DNA of 64,000 nt from Gammaproteobacteria bacterium (lineage in GTDB: Bacteria > Pseudomonadota > Gammaproteobacteria > Chromatiales > Chromatiaceae), in contig RZZN01000001.1 in assembly GCA_009929855.1 (NCBI GenBank), forward strand, positions 1 to 64,000. Direction: 5' to 3'. Positions 55,763 to 64,000 of this stretch are shown one piece after another. Made by a program: the position numbers and the translations under genes. Within the stretch, counting starts at the first letter, position 1. The number at the start of each line of letters is the position of its first letter. Below the pieces are notes generated by a model. The model searched no databases, was not told the origin of the DNA, and saw only the letters and a program-made list of their open reading frames with translations.

Positions 55763-58700
55763 CTACTGGTACTTGGCGGCTCGTTTGAGCAGCTTGTCGA
55801 CACCAGGCTCGGCCGGGTTCCAGGGCGTTCCCGGATGGATGCAGCCGGCCGTGCATTTCTCCGCGGCCTTGACGATGTCCTTGTAGAGACCGCCCTTGGG
55901 ATCGATCACCTCGATCCTCTTGTCCGCGTTGTACTTGAAGATCTTGGGATTGATCAGCACGCACTCGTCGCAGGCCGTGCACTCGGGGGTCTCCACCCAG
56001 ACCGGCTCCCAGTCGCCCGCGGACGCCTGAGCGGCACCATTGCCGCCACCCGCCACATGGTCCGCGCCGTTGCCCCCACCGCTGAACGCGGCGAGCGCCC
56101 CGGCATCGCCCCCGGCCATGGCCAGCAGGCTGGTGGTGAGCTTCTGGGCCATCTCGGCCTTGGCCGCGTTGCGCACCTGCTCGACATCGACCTTGTTGAG
56201 CAGACCACAGATGCCGCGCAGCTGGGTCCAGAAGGTCAGACGCTCCTCGCAGGAGGCCACCAACTCGGGCGAGACGATCACGCGCATCAGCCGATTCTTG
56301 GCATCCACGCCCCAGACATAGGGATAGAGCCCCTCGCGATCGACAGGGTCCATCTCCAGCAGCTCGGCGATCGGCACCATGGTGTCGTTCCAGGTCTCGG
56401 GGGGCGCCTTGCGGAAATGCTTGCGGAAGCGCCCCTCGGTCATGGCGAAATCGGCGAAGGTGAAGGGCACCGCCATCTCGGCGGTCTCACCCTTCTCGTC
56501 GGTGTACTTGATCGTCCAGCTGATCCAATCGCGATCCAGATCCGGGTTGCCCTCGATCGAGCAACATTCCTCGAAGCTGGTTCCGGCGTCCGGATCGAAG
56601 CGGAACAGCGGATAGGCCCGTGACTCGAACGCCATCCGGCTCTGGTGGCTGGACATGTCATCGCCGATGCCGTGCTCGGGCTGGCAGCTGGTATAGACAT
56701 TGAAGAGTGCCGGGCGCCGGGCATTGAGACCGTCGATGAAGCCCTCGAGCAAATGGGTCAGGTTGCCGGCCGCGCTGTTCAACACGAAGCTGCTGCGGTG
56801 CGCCATGCCGATCAGACCCATCTCCTTGCGGATCTCGGTCTTGCCCTTCTGGACCTTGCCATAGGGCGACATGTCAGCGACCTGACCGATGAAGCCCGAG
56901 GTACAGGCCTGACCGCCGGTGTTGGAATAGACCTGAGTGTCCAGCACCAGGATCTTCACCGGATGGCCGGACATGAGCGCGCGCGAGAGGTTCTGGAACC
57001 CGATGTCGTACATGGCCCCATCGCCGCCGACCGCCACCACCGGAGGACAGAGCAGCCATTCCTCGTCCGAGAAGTCCTTCCAACCGAAATAGGTGAGCGC
57101 CGCGCCGTGCTCGGCCGGCTTGTAGCCACCCTCGAGCTCGTGTCGCGCCATGCGGATCGCCTTGAAGCCCTCACCCATCTTGCGCATGTGACCCTCGAAG
57201 AGTCCGAGCGCGATCGAGGGCGAATCCTGGAAGAGATGATTCGACCAGGGGAAGGGATAGGGGTTGAAGGGGAAGGTCGAGCCCCAAACCGAGGTACAGC
57301 CGGTGGCATTGACGATGCCCATGGTCGAGCGCGGCTGGGTCGCGGTGTACTGGGCCTTGAGATGACGCAGCTTGTCGAGCAGACCGGTCACCCAGGTGAG
57401 CCACTCGGGATCGACCGGCTCGGCGCTGCGATCCTGATCGAGCTCGGCCGAGAGATCGGCGAGGCGCAGATCGGCATCCTTGTGCGAGGCCACCGCCTTG
57501 CCGATGGCCGCGGTGTTGCTCAGGTCGATCTTGGCGGCGAGCTTGAGCCGGATATGGGTCTCCAGACGATTGATCAGGTCATCGAGCTCGGCCACATGAC
57601 GCTTGACCCGCGGCTGCATCAGGGCGGCGACCGTCGCGGTGAACAGATGCACCACGGTCTTCTCGCCACAGCCCATGCAGGAGCCGTCACCCGAGACCAT
57701 GGACTGATAGTTGGACTTGTCCAGCAGCAAGGTCTCGAGCGCGCCGACCTTCTCGTCGAGGTCGTCGATGCGGATGAACTCCGGATCGGTCGTGGGCAGA
57801 TCGAGCCAGAAGTCCCACTTGGCGCGCATCTCCTCGATCGACTCGGTTGTCTGCGGCTCATTGAGCAGCGCCCCGTCGTCGCAGACCTCGATGCACTCCA
57901 TACAGCCCTTGCAGGTGTAGGGGTTGACGGTGATGCTGAACAGCCCTCCGCTGCCCTTCTGCTTCTTCTCGCGATTGCTCCAATAGGGCTTGGTGATGGC
58001 GAACTGATAGTCGGCCATGGCCTGCAGCATGAGGCCGAATTCCTGCTCCATCTGGGCCTTCTGCTCGGGCTCGCCGGTGTAGGCGGCGAGCGTCTCGAGG
58101 ACCGCCCGATCCATCAGCTCACGCAGGTCGGCCGACTCGCCCGCGGCCTCGATCAGGGCACGCAGACGCTTCTCGACGGTGCGCGTCTCACGGCGCAGAT
58201 GCTGGGTCGGCATGCCCCGCTCGACGCGCGTGATGGCGGCGGCGAAGACATCCGAGATCTTGTTGACCAGACCCGGGATGGCGCTGTCCGGGCAGACCGC
58301 GAAACAGTTGCCGCACGCGGTGCAGTTCTCCGGGACATACTTCGGGTAGCTGAAGCGGATCTGGGTCATGTCGCGATAGACACCGGTGGAGGCCGGCATC
58401 AGCGACAGGGCCATCTGGGGATCGGCCAGGTTGTCGTTGCCGCGACCGCTGGCATAGAGCGAGCCGGTCTGCTCCCAGAAGCGATGCACGTCGGACACGC
58501 CACCGTCGCCCTCGGGCAACTGCTTGAGCATGACCGGCAGACTGATCTCCTTGCGCGCCATCAACTGACCGCTGATCATCGGTTGGTCCTTGATCTCGAC
58601 CAACTCGTCGAAGCCGCGGCGCACGATGCGCAGGTTGTCCTGCACCACACGCTCGCCCTTGGCGCCGAACTTCTGACGGATCTGCTCCTCGATGGCATTG

Positions 58701-60682
58701 AAGAGCCCAGTCTCGTCGAGTCCGGAGCGCTGCATCAGCGGCGAGGCGGCGAAGAAGGCGCCCTGGAAGGCGATGCCCTGCATGCGGAACTGCAGCTCGG
58801 GATCCGAGGCCTCCTCGCGGGCGATCTTGAAGCCGTCGATGTAGAAGACCCGGATCTGGTGATCGACGATGTATTTGCGCGCCGCGGGCGGGAAGCTCGC
58901 CCAAACCTGTTCGGGATTGTCCAGACTGGATTGGATGATGAAGCTGCCACCCCGGTCGAGCCCGGCCAGCGGGTTGGAATGGGTGAAGACGTTCGGGTCC
59001 GGGCTCAGGACCACGTCGACATAGGTGTATTCGCAGTTGAGACGGATCGGCTCGGGCGCCGCCGAGAGGAAATAGGTGGTCGGTTGGCCCTTCTTCTCCG
59101 AGCCATACTTGGGATTGGCGCGGATGTCGAACCCAAGCAGATCATAAAGCGTCATCGCCAGGTTCTTGCCCGTGGTGACCGCGCCCCAGCCCCCGACCGA
59201 GTGCATGCGCACCGTGATCGCCCCCTTGGGCAACAGATTGGGGTTCTCGCTGCCGCGCAACGAGAGCTCGCCGAGCTTGGGATAGGCATCCTTGAGCCGC
59301 TGGATGCGGATCTCGTCCTTGGGATCGAAGGGCTCGCGCACGAAATCGATCGAGAGATAGAAGAACTTGCGCTTGGGCCCACCCGGGATCATGTTCTCGA
59401 TGGCGGCGATCAGACCCTCGGGCTGCAGGTCGCGCGAGCCCAGGCCGTAGCAGCCCGAATAGAGACGCGGCATGTCGGCCGGACGATAGACCGCGTAATC
59501 CGGGTAGGGCAACGCCTCGCCCTTCTCCACCGAGCCGTTCTCCAGACACTTGGTCAGGACCGCGCGGACCTCGCGCATGATCGGCAGATCCTCCGACAAG
59601 GGCTGATCGGTGCGCTCGAGCACCGCCACGCCCTTGCGTCCCTTGAGCAGTCGGCCGATGAGATCGCCCGGGAAGGGGCGATACATGGTGAGATTGACCA
59701 CGCCGACCTTGATCTTGCGGGTCTCGCGCAGATAGTCGGCCACTGCCTCGGCCTGCACCACCATGCTGCCCTGACCCAAGATCAGATACTCGGCATCCTC
59801 GACCCGATAGCCGCCAACCCGACGATAGCGACGCCCGGTCAGACCCTCGAACTCGGCCATGACCTGATCGGCGATCGGCTCGATGTGATCGAAGAAATAG
59901 GGTCGCTGCGAGACCACCGCCTGCATGTAGGCGTCCTGATTCTGCACTGGGCCGGAGCTCACGGGATTGTCGACGTCCCAGAGCAGCGGGACGCGCCGCC
60001 GGGTCTCGCCATAGACCATCTTCTGGGCCGGGGTCGGACACTCGATGATGTCGTCTGGGCGTCCGCAGAACTCCTCGACCAGCGCCCGCTCGGGCACCAT
60101 CAGGGGCTCGATCAGATGGGTGGTGAGGAAGCCATCCTGGCCGACCGCGGCCGGGGTGAGGGTCAGCTCGGCGATCTTGCGCGCGATCAGATTGAGATCG
60201 GCCGCCTCCTGGGCGTTCTTGCCGAAGACCTGGGTGAACCCGGTGTCGTCGATACAGTGATAGTCATCGTGCGCGCAGTGGACGTTGAGGCTCGACTTGG
60301 TGATGGCGCGCGCCCCGATGTTGAGCAGATAGGGCAGACGCTTGCCGACCGCGCCATAGAGCGACTCGTGCATGAAGGCCACGCCCTGGGCCGAGGAGAA
60401 GTTGGTCGCGCGCAGTCCGGTCATGGACATGCCCGCGGTCACCGCCGCGGCGGCATGCTCGGATTCGGGCTCGACGAAGATCAGTGGCTGACCGGAGACG
60501 TTCAGATGACCCTTGGCCACCTCCTCCGACCAGTACTCGCCCATCTGGGTCGAGGGCGTGATCGGATAGGCACCTGCCGCGTCGGAGGCCTCGCGCTCGC
60601 ACATGATGACCGCGGTATTGCCATCCATCGCCATCCGAATGCCGGGATACTTGACCTGCTTCTCGTCTTTCTTTCCGAACAT
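55763..60682 (-). CDS. nifJ: Pyruvate:ferredoxin (flavodoxin) oxidoreductase, extended form
   Basis: A 1639-residue enzyme that interconverts pyruvate and acetyl-CoA with ferredoxin, far longer than the usual 1170-1200. Order: N-terminal pyruvate domain (AYPITPSTQMGEYW), gamma-type domain (MHSVGGWGAVTTGKNLAM), two ferredoxin motifs (CTACGNCFAVCP at about 786, CKGCMECIEVCDDG at about 924), TPP domain (CMGCGEKT at about 1002, VGGDGAMYDIGFQNL at about 1220) and a glycine-rich linker to an extra C-terminal ferredoxin (CTACDECV...CTAGCIHPG, about 1565-1620). It lies between rnfB and rnfC, so it should feed Rnf. Confidence 0.95.
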   Translation of the reverse strand: MFGKKDEKQVKYPGIRMAMDGNTAVIMCEREASDAAGAYPITPSTQMGEYWSEEVAKGHLNVSGQPLIFVEPESEHAAAAVTAGMSMTGLRATNFSSAQGVAFMHESLYGAVGKRLPYLLNIGARAITKSSLNVHCAHDDYHCIDDTGFTQVFGKNAQEAADLNLIARKIAELTLTPAAVGQDGFLTTHLIEPLMVPERALVEEFCGRPDDIIECPTPAQKMVYGETRRRVPLLWDVDNPVSSGPVQNQDAYMQAVVSQRPYFFDHIEPIADQVMAEFEGLTGRRYRRVGGYRVEDAEYLILGQGSMVVQAEAVADYLRETRKIKVGVVNLTMYRPFPGDLIGRLLKGRKGVAVLERTDQPLSEDLPIMREVRAVLTKCLENGSVEKGEALPYPDYAVYRPADMPRLYSGCYGLGSRDLQPEGLIAAIENMIPGGPKRKFFYLSIDFVREPFDPKDEIRIQRLKDAYPKLGELSLRGSENPNLLPKGAITVRMHSVGGWGAVTTGKNLAMTLYDLLGFDIRANPKYGSEKKGQPTTYFLSAAPEPIRLNCEYTYVDVVLSPDPNVFTHSNPLAGLDRGGSFIIQSSLDNPEQVWASFPPAARKYIVDHQIRVFYIDGFKIAREEASDPELQFRMQGIAFQGAFFAASPLMQRSGLDETGLFNAIEEQIRQKFGAKGERVVQDNLRIVRRGFDELVEIKDQPMISGQLMARKEISLPVMLKQLPEGDGGVSDVHRFWEQTGSLYASGRGNDNLADPQMALSLMPASTGVYRDMTQIRFSYPKYVPENCTACGNCFAVCPDSAIPGLVNKISDVFAAAITRVERGMPTQHLRRETRTVEKRLRALIEAAGESADLRELMDRAVLETLAAYTGEPEQKAQMEQEFGLMLQAMADYQFAITKPYWSNREKKQKGSGGLFSITVNPYTCKGCMECIEVCDDGALLNEPQTTESIEEMRAKWDFWLDLPTTDPEFIRIDDLDEKVGALETLLLDKSNYQSMVSGDGSCMGCGEKTVVHLFTATVAALMQPRVKRHVAELDDLINRLETHIRLKLAAKIDLSNTAAIGKAVASHKDADLRLADLSAELDQDRSAEPVDPEWLTWVTGLLDKLRHLKAQYTATQPRSTMGIVNATGCTSVWGSTFPFNPYPFPWSNHLFQDSPSIALGLFEGHMRKMGEGFKAIRMARHELEGGYKPAEHGAALTYFGWKDFSDEEWLLCPPVVAVGGDGAMYDIGFQNLSRALMSGHPVKILVLDTQVYSNTGGQACTSGFIGQVADMSPYGKVQKGKTEIRKEMGLIGMAHRSSFVLNSAAGNLTHLLEGFIDGLNARRPALFNVYTSCQPEHGIGDDMSSHQSRMAFESRAYPLFRFDPDAGTSFEECCSIEGNPDLDRDWISWTIKYTDEKGETAEMAVPFTFADFAMTEGRFRKHFRKAPPETWNDTMVPIAELLEMDPVDREGLYPYVWGVDAKNRLMRVIVSPELVASCEERLTFWTQLRGICGLLNKVDVEQVRNAAKAEMAQKLTTSLLAMAGGDAGALAAFSGGGNGADHVAGGGNGAAQASAGDWEPVWVETPECTACDECVLINPKIFKYNADKRIEVIDPKGGLYKDIVKAAEKCTAGCIHPGTPWNPAEPGVDKLLKRAAKYQ

Positions 60683-60790
60683 GGAGCTTCTCTGTGGTTG
60701 AGCCCCCGACGATCAGGACCAGGGTGACAGTACCGAATCGTTGATGGGGAGTGCTTGGTTTGGTTGCGATCCCGGTGTTTCCGCGACCAC

Positions 60791-61657
60791 TCAGGCCAGC
60801 GGCAGGGCCTCTTTGCGGACCACCTTCCTGGCATCGCGCCCTTTGATGACCTGCCCACCCGACTCCAGCCAGACGATGGCGCCGGTCGGACAACGCTCGA
60901 TGGCGATCTTGGAGGCAAGCGCGTTCTTCGAGTAATCGATCACGGCCAGGTTGTCATGGATTTCGATCAATCCCTCGGGCGAATCCTGGGCACAGCGCCC
61001 ACAGGCGGTGCAGACCACCGCGCATTCGTGCTCGCCCTCGTCCCCTGGGTCCAGATTCTTGCAGGCCACCCAGAGCCGATGACTGACCGGGTGCAGACTG
61101 AAGAGATCCTTGGGACACACATCCACGCAGTCGCCGCAGGCGGTGCACTTGTCCTCGTCGACCACCGGCAGTCCGTGACGATCGAGCCGGATGGCATCGA
61201 AGGTGCACACGTCGGCGCAGTCACCCATCCCGAGACAACCCCAGGCGCAGCCTTTGCCTCCCCCACCGACCAGCGCGGCGCCCCGGCAGGACTGGACGCC
61301 GCCATAGGAGGCGCGGATATAGGCCACATGAGCGCCGCCCGCGCACGCCAGCCGGGCGACGCGCTTCTCCCCGCCACCCAGATCGACTCCGAGAAAGTCG
61401 GCGATGATCTGATTCGTGGATTTGCTATTGACAGTGCATTTGCCAGGCTCGATCTCGCCCTTGACCAGCAGCTCGGCGAACGGCCGACAACCAGCGGTGC
61501 CGCACGCGCCGCAATTGGCCCGTGGCAGGAGATCCTCGACCTGATCGATGCGCGGATCCTCGTAGACGTAGAGCCTGCGGTTGGCCAGGATCAGGATCAG
61601 CGCGAGCAGAAGGCCGAGTGAGGCCATGAATCCGACGGCGGTCAAGATGATCGACAT
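60791..61657 (-). CDS. rnfB: RnfB, ferredoxin-type subunit
   Basis: A 288-residue subunit with one N-terminal membrane helix (ILTAVGFMASLGLLLALILILA), a cluster motif NCGACGTAGC typical of RnfB, and several ferredoxin motifs (CTACGDCVDVCP, CTACGRCAQDSP with one Cys replaced by Ser). It takes electrons from ferredoxin. It is the first gene of the operon, with 108 bases to the PFOR gene. A PFOR, Rnf and FNR set in one unit suggests ferredoxin-centred electron balancing. Confidence 0.95.
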   Translation of the reverse strand: MSIILTAVGFMASLGLLLALILILANRRLYVYEDPRIDQVEDLLPRANCGACGTAGCRPFAELLVKGEIEPGKCTVNSKSTNQIIADFLGVDLGGGEKRVARLACAGGAHVAYIRASYGGVQSCRGAALVGGGGKGCAWGCLGMGDCADVCTFDAIRLDRHGLPVVDEDKCTACGDCVDVCPKDLFSLHPVSHRLWVACKNLDPGDEGEHECAVVCTACGRCAQDSPEGLIEIHDNLAVIDYSKNALASKIAIERCPTGAIVWLESGGQVIKGRDARKVVRKEALPLA

Positions 61658-61905
61658 AGACTGCTCTTCGGCAAATGGACGCGCGGGGAGATCAGGGCCG
61701 AATCGAGACGACCGACGGCGGATGACACTTCAGCCGAGTGAGCGCCGAGACCCGAGCAAGATCGAGATGTCACCGAGGATTCAGGACATCCGAGGTCCAC
61801 GCGTTATGAGCAACTTATATTACTAAATATTGATGATCGAGCGGTTGGATTTTATAAATCGTGAGTATTGCAATCCATCGAGAAGGTGTTGATTCGGGAG
61901 TTTTT

Positions 61906-61919
61906 TTGACCTGGATCAG
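61906..61919. promoter_or_regulatory. FNR/ANR-like site upstream of rnfB
   Basis: TTGAC-CTGG-ATCAG matches the anaerobic regulator consensus TTGAT-N4-ATCAA in eight of ten positions. It lies in the 270-base gap between rnfB (leftward) and the end of the ClpP-like gene, about 250 bases from the rnfB start. The distance is long, so this is only a candidate. The AT-rich part of the gap (61800-61870) may hold the rnf promoter. Confidence 0.3.
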
Positions 61920-61927
61920 GGGCGGGT

Positions 61928-62803
61928 TCACTCGACCCGTTCGATCACGTCGGTGACCAATCCAGTCTGGAGCGCATCGGTCAGCGAGATCAGCAAGAGC
62001 TTGTCATTGGGCACGGACGCGGCGGCGATCGCCACATCCGGATCGATCCCCATCTCGCGCAGATAAAGGAAGGCGTCCGCGACATACAGCTGTCCGCCTT
62101 CATGACTGCTGAAGCGCCGCGGCACGCGGCTTTGATGGATCCCGAGCTTGGCCTCGGGAGTGACATAGCGCTCCACGCCGCCGGCCAGGACATCGATGCA
62201 GGCCGAGGTGCAGAGACGGTCGACAGCGGTGCGCAGACCCATGACGCGCAGATGCCGGCCAAGCTTGCGCGCCTCGTAGACCGAGCCACCCGGGCTGTTG
62301 ATCACCAATCCGACGGCACGGCGGCGACGCAGCTCGAGGATGGTCCGATCGGCGAACCCGTCGGTGATCTCCAGGTCATCGATCCGCAGCCAGGTGGTGC
62401 GCAGTGTGCCATCGGGCTCGAATCGCACCAAGGTCGAGGGCATCCCGGTCTCGGCGGCCACCTGCTGACAGGCATCGGTGGCGAAGGCCACGAGTGCCGC
62501 GCCGCGCGATCCGTATTGCTGGATGAGCAGATTGGCTCGATCGATGATCGCATCGACGCGAAAACCGTACTGATCCGCGGCCGCGATCACCGCCGAATCG
62601 GTCACGGCGACATCGAGGTTCTGACCGACCCGCAGGAGATGACAGGCCGCGATGCGTGACAGCCAATCGTCGCGACTCATCCCGGTGGGCAGCGTGCCCG
62701 CGCCGGTGAGCTGATCGCGATCCGCCGGTGCGCAGCTCACGACCAAGGCGGCCACCAGCACGAGGGTCGTGAGTGATCGGCGCATGTGGCGGAGTCCGGT
62801 CAT
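61928..62803 (-). CDS. ClpP-like lipoprotein
   Basis: A 291-residue protein. The N-terminus (MRRSLTTLVLVAALVVSCAP, with a lipobox ending in Cys) makes it a lipoprotein. Residues 150-280 look like the ClpP/crotonase fold seen in COG3904-type proteins: LVINSPGGSVYEA, then the Ser context CTSACIDVLAGG, then GIHQSRVP with a possible catalytic His. It may be a periplasmic protease or a protease-like binding protein. It starts four bases after the hisHF stop and is probably co-transcribed. Confidence 0.75.
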   Translation of the reverse strand: MTGLRHMRRSLTTLVLVAALVVSCAPADRDQLTGAGTLPTGMSRDDWLSRIAACHLLRVGQNLDVAVTDSAVIAAADQYGFRVDAIIDRANLLIQQYGSRGAALVAFATDACQQVAAETGMPSTLVRFEPDGTLRTTWLRIDDLEITDGFADRTILELRRRRAVGLVINSPGGSVYEARKLGRHLRVMGLRTAVDRLCTSACIDVLAGGVERYVTPEAKLGIHQSRVPRRFSSHEGGQLYVADAFLYLREMGIDPDVAIAAASVPNDKLLLISLTDALQTGLVTDVIERVE

Positions 62804-62807
62804 ACCC

Positions 62808-64000
62808 TCAGGCGCGAATCTCGATCCCTTGACTCAACAGATAGGATTTGACGGCCTGGATCGGGACCTCGCGACGGTGGAAGATCCCGGCGGCCAAGGC
62901 CGCCTCGACATCGGTTGCCGCGAACAGCTCGGCGAAATGCTCCACGCAGCCGGCCCCGCTGGAGGCGATCACCGGGATCGTGACCGCCGCGCGGACCGCT
63001 TGGATCAGCTCCAGATCGAAACCGGCGCGCGTGCCATCGCGATCGATCGAGTTCAAGAGGATCTCGCCGGCGCCCAGCCGCTCGGTACCACGCGCCAACT
63101 CGATCGCGTCGACATCGCGACCTTCACGCCCACCCTTCACGGTGCACTGGAACCAGCAATAACGCTCGCCATTGGGTCCAGGGATGGCGGTTTCGACCGT
63201 TTGATGAGGGGTGGCCGCGGGATCGTGGACATAGACGCGGCGGGGATCGATCGAGATGACCACGGCCTGATTGCCATAGACCCGCGCGATCTGCTCGATC
63301 GCGGTGTCCCCGTCTTGCCCGCCACGCGCGCGCGCCTGCTCGATCGCCGCGACCGCATCCGACCCGATCGAGACCTTGTCTGCGCCTGAGCGAAAATAGG
63401 CATGGGCCACATCGAGCGCGGAATACTCCACCCCATCGGCCGCGCGGAAGGCACGAATCCCACCGCCGATCGTCAGCGGCACGAAGACACGCTCCGATGT
63501 GCGCTTGAGCACCTCCAGCATGGGCTGATCGGCGAGCGGAAAATCGCGAAAGGCGGTGATGTTGAGGAAGGTGATCTCATCGGCACCCTCTTCGTAATAG
63601 CGCTGGGCAAGCTCGACCGGCTTGCCGAGGTTGCGCACCTCGCCGGCCTCGCGCACGTCATAGCGATCGCCCTTGGTCACGACCAGATCGCCCTGATCGT
63701 TGGCGCGCACGTCCAGGCAGGCGATGACGCGCTTGGCGATCCGGGTCGGCGCCGCCAGGGCGCCGTGCGTCTCGGCCCCCCGCGCCGGCTCACCCGCGAG
63801 AAAACGGCGCAGGAGTCGCAGCCCGGCCGCGCCGCTCTTCTCGGGATGGAACTGGACCGCGGCCACCTGGCCATTCTCCACCGCGCTCAGAAAGGCTGGT
63901 CCATAGTCGGTCCGAGCCAACTGCCATGCGGCATTCTCGGCGCTCGGCTCGGCACAGTATGAGTGCACGAAATAGAGCTTCTCCCCGGCATAGTCGCCGA
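62808..64000 (-). CDS. HisH-HisF fusion (imidazole glycerol phosphate synthase), 5' end outside window
   Basis: The frame continues past the right edge of the window. The first residues seen (LYFVHSYC and AAVQFHPEKSG with the glutaminase His and Glu) are the C-terminal half of HisH, followed by a short linker and a full cyclase HisF: AKRVIACLDVRA, ADEITFLNIT, VPLTIGGGIRA, GADKVSIGSDAV, VISIDPRRVYV and VIASSGAG. The two activities together make imidazole glycerol phosphate and AICAR in histidine synthesis. The long HisF with EVRNLGKPVELAQRYYEEGA resembles the fused HIS7 of fungi and plants rather than the usual separate bacterial HisF. Confidence 0.93.
   Translation of the reverse strand, partial: GDYAGEKLYFVHSYCAEPSAENAAWQLARTDYGPAFLSAVENGQVAAVQFHPEKSGAAGLRLLRRFLAGEPARGAETHGALAAPTRIAKRVIACLDVRANDQGDLVVTKGDRYDVREAGEVRNLGKPVELAQRYYEEGADEITFLNITAFRDFPLADQPMLEVLKRTSERVFVPLTIGGGIRAFRAADGVEYSALDVAHAYFRSGADKVSIGSDAVAAIEQARARGGQDGDTAIEQIARVYGNQAVVISIDPRRVYVHDPAATPHQTVETAIPGPNGERYCWFQCTVKGGREGRDVDAIELARGTERLGAGEILLNSIDRDGTRAGFDLELIQAVRAAVTIPVIASSGAGCVEHFAELFAATDVEAALAAGIFHRREVPIQAVKSYLLSQGIEIRA

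Noticed and set aside
56645-60727. 1360-codon open frame antisense to the PFOR gene
   Set aside because: It mirrors the PFOR codons in a GC-rich genome, is rich in Gly, Asp, Arg and His without any family motif, and the PFOR gene on the other strand is unmistakable.

Overview
The window comes from a GC-rich gammaproteobacterium that is very probably a purple sulfur bacterium of the Chromatiaceae. The main evidence is a complete reverse-type dissimilatory sulfite reductase (dsr) operon on the minus strand in the order dsrA-B-E-F-H-C-M-K-L-J-O-P-N-R-S (16359 down to 2164). This is the gene order known from Allochromatium vinosum, where the system oxidises stored sulfur globules. An Rnf/PFOR cluster and cobalamin genes fit an anaerobic phototroph. 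No species is claimed.

Layout. 1-2160: glgC (glycogen synthesis) and a small DUF2061 membrane protein. 2164-16360: the dsr operon, with strong hairpins between several genes and a sigma70-like promoter at 16680-16708. 17005-19545: a plus-strand group with two unknown proteins, a Cas6-family protein with no CRISPR array in view, and a DsrC-family protein lacking both redox cysteines (RspA type). 19915-26701: a porin, SelO, CobJ and CbiG (cobalamin), and a Kef-type antiporter. 27188-33674: a giant leucine-rich-repeat protein translationally coupled to a STAND/NACHT-like NTPase, followed by an exported PEGA-FGE-fold protein. 33731-35725: a nonaheme cytochrome c fused to a b561-type membrane domain (CbcL-like). 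36727-40108: a catalytically headless half polyphosphate kinase and a full-length Ppk1 behind a Pho-box-like site. 40110-41840: a gene graveyard (AbrB, HEPN, IS5-type transposase and thrombospondin-3 fragments, MITE-like repeats). 41866-49933: a coiled-coil protein, a DUF4139 protein, ComF, BioB and BioF with a BirA-type operator, a KamA-family radical SAM protein, a GPP34 protein and a DUF454 protein. 49972-61657: a minus-strand electron-transfer operon, rnfB-PFOR-rnfC-D-G-E-A-small Cys protein-plant-type FNR. 61928-64000: a ClpP-like lipoprotein and a HisH-HisF fusion that runs off the right edge.

How the genes work together. DsrEFH and DsrC deliver sulfane sulfur to DsrAB, DsrL supplies or accepts reducing equivalents, and DsrMKJOP links DsrC trisulfide or thiols to the membrane quinone pool. 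DsrN makes the siroamide form of the cofactor. The rnf operon joins ferredoxin, pyruvate, NAD(H) and NADP(H) pools around an ion-pumping complex.

The best candidates for undescribed biology are the split LRR/STAND-NTPase pair, the orphan Cas6-family operon between dsr and rspA, the CbcL-like cytochrome, the half-Ppk paralogue, and the PFOR/FNR/small-protein additions to the Rnf operon. All calls come from reading the sequence. No database search was run.
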